This document shows positions 19,861 through 20,179 of a stretch of 20,179 nucleotides of DNA, in pieces. The stretch spans positions 55,382 to 75,560 of the forward strand of contig BLXT01002510.1 in assembly GCA_019648995.1 (NCBI GenBank), read 5' to 3'. The stretch comes from Plakobranchus ocellatus (taxonomy: Eukaryota; Mollusca; Gastropoda; Plakobranchidae). Below the pieces are notes generated by a model. That model made no database searches. It had not been told where the DNA came from and saw only the letters and a program-made list of their open reading frames with translations. The position numbers and the translations under genes were made by a program. Within the stretch, counting starts at the first letter, position 1; each line of letters opens with the position of its first letter.

Positions 19861-20179
19861 TATATCGTGAAAATCCATAGTACAATCACTGTTCTAATCG
19901 CCTTACATACGTATTCAAGAAAAACATTTATATGCACATATGTACATATTATGCAATTCTACATTTAGACAGTAAATAAGTAAATCATCCAAACTGGCAA
20001 AAAATAGAACTTCAACATTCTAATATAATTTTAGGGGGTATAATACTGTTGGACTGATTCATTTATTGATAATAAGTTAAGAATAGTTACCTCTCCCCTT
20101 TTGCTTATATTTTTATGTTGACATTTTTTTTTTTTACTTTTTATTTTTTCCCCTCACAAAAGTGTAATATTACATTAGT
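19861..20179. other. Unassigned right edge
   Basis: AT-rich with a T-rich run at about 20124-20150. The last bases hold the perfect palindrome TGTAATATTACA (20162-20173). No gene is seen. Confidence 0.4.

Noticed and set aside
1-20179. CRISPR array, bacterial operon, rRNA or snRNA gene
   Set aside because: No regularly spaced direct repeats with unique spacers, no ribosome binding sites with long frames, and no recognisable rRNA or snRNA core motifs on either strand.

Overview
The window reads as non-coding DNA from an animal nuclear genome, most likely a marine invertebrate and perhaps a gastropod mollusc. It is AT-rich and full of di- and trinucleotide microsatellites: (ATT)n, (GA)n, (TA)n, (CA)n and (AAG)n. 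It also holds diverged dispersed repeats, a decayed LINE and a decayed transposon-like gene, with no bacterial-type gene layout. The palindrome TAGGCCTA and GATCTAGA-like strings recur, as in several mollusc genomes; that taxonomic guess is weak. I see no intact host gene and no intact RNA gene.

Layout. 1-490 holds a 44-bp tandem duplication. 491-675 is a (TTTA)n/(ATT)n microsatellite. 835-985 is a degenerate 36-40 bp tandem repeat. About 998-3525 is the most informative unit: a decayed, intronless gene of about 560 codons (1521-3210) between two diverged inverted repeats of about 220 bp. The protein belongs to a multi-copy invertebrate family that I recognise but cannot name. It has CxxC zinc motifs at the N-terminus and a possible RNase H-like D-D-E core, so I read the unit as an old DNA transposon. 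4133-4323 is a duplicated (ATT)n array that includes its flank.

4324-9300 has no gene. It holds an 87-bp tandem duplication (5831-6005) and, across 7084-8566, a cluster of GTGTC..GACAC-type dyads. 9309-9485 and 17081-17243 are two copies of one dispersed repeat family. 13672-13798 and 14877-14996 are two copies of another.

15125-15985 is the 3' part of a broken LINE reverse transcriptase. It is followed by a tRNA-like SINE relic on the minus strand (about 16106-16165). 16575-16830 is a CpG-rich pocket with an octamer ATTTGCAT; a second octamer sits next to a TATA-like box at 17364-17384. 17013-20179 is microsatellites and unassigned sequence.

No genes here appear to work together. The picture is intergenic or intronic DNA built up by transposons, tandem duplications and simple repeats.
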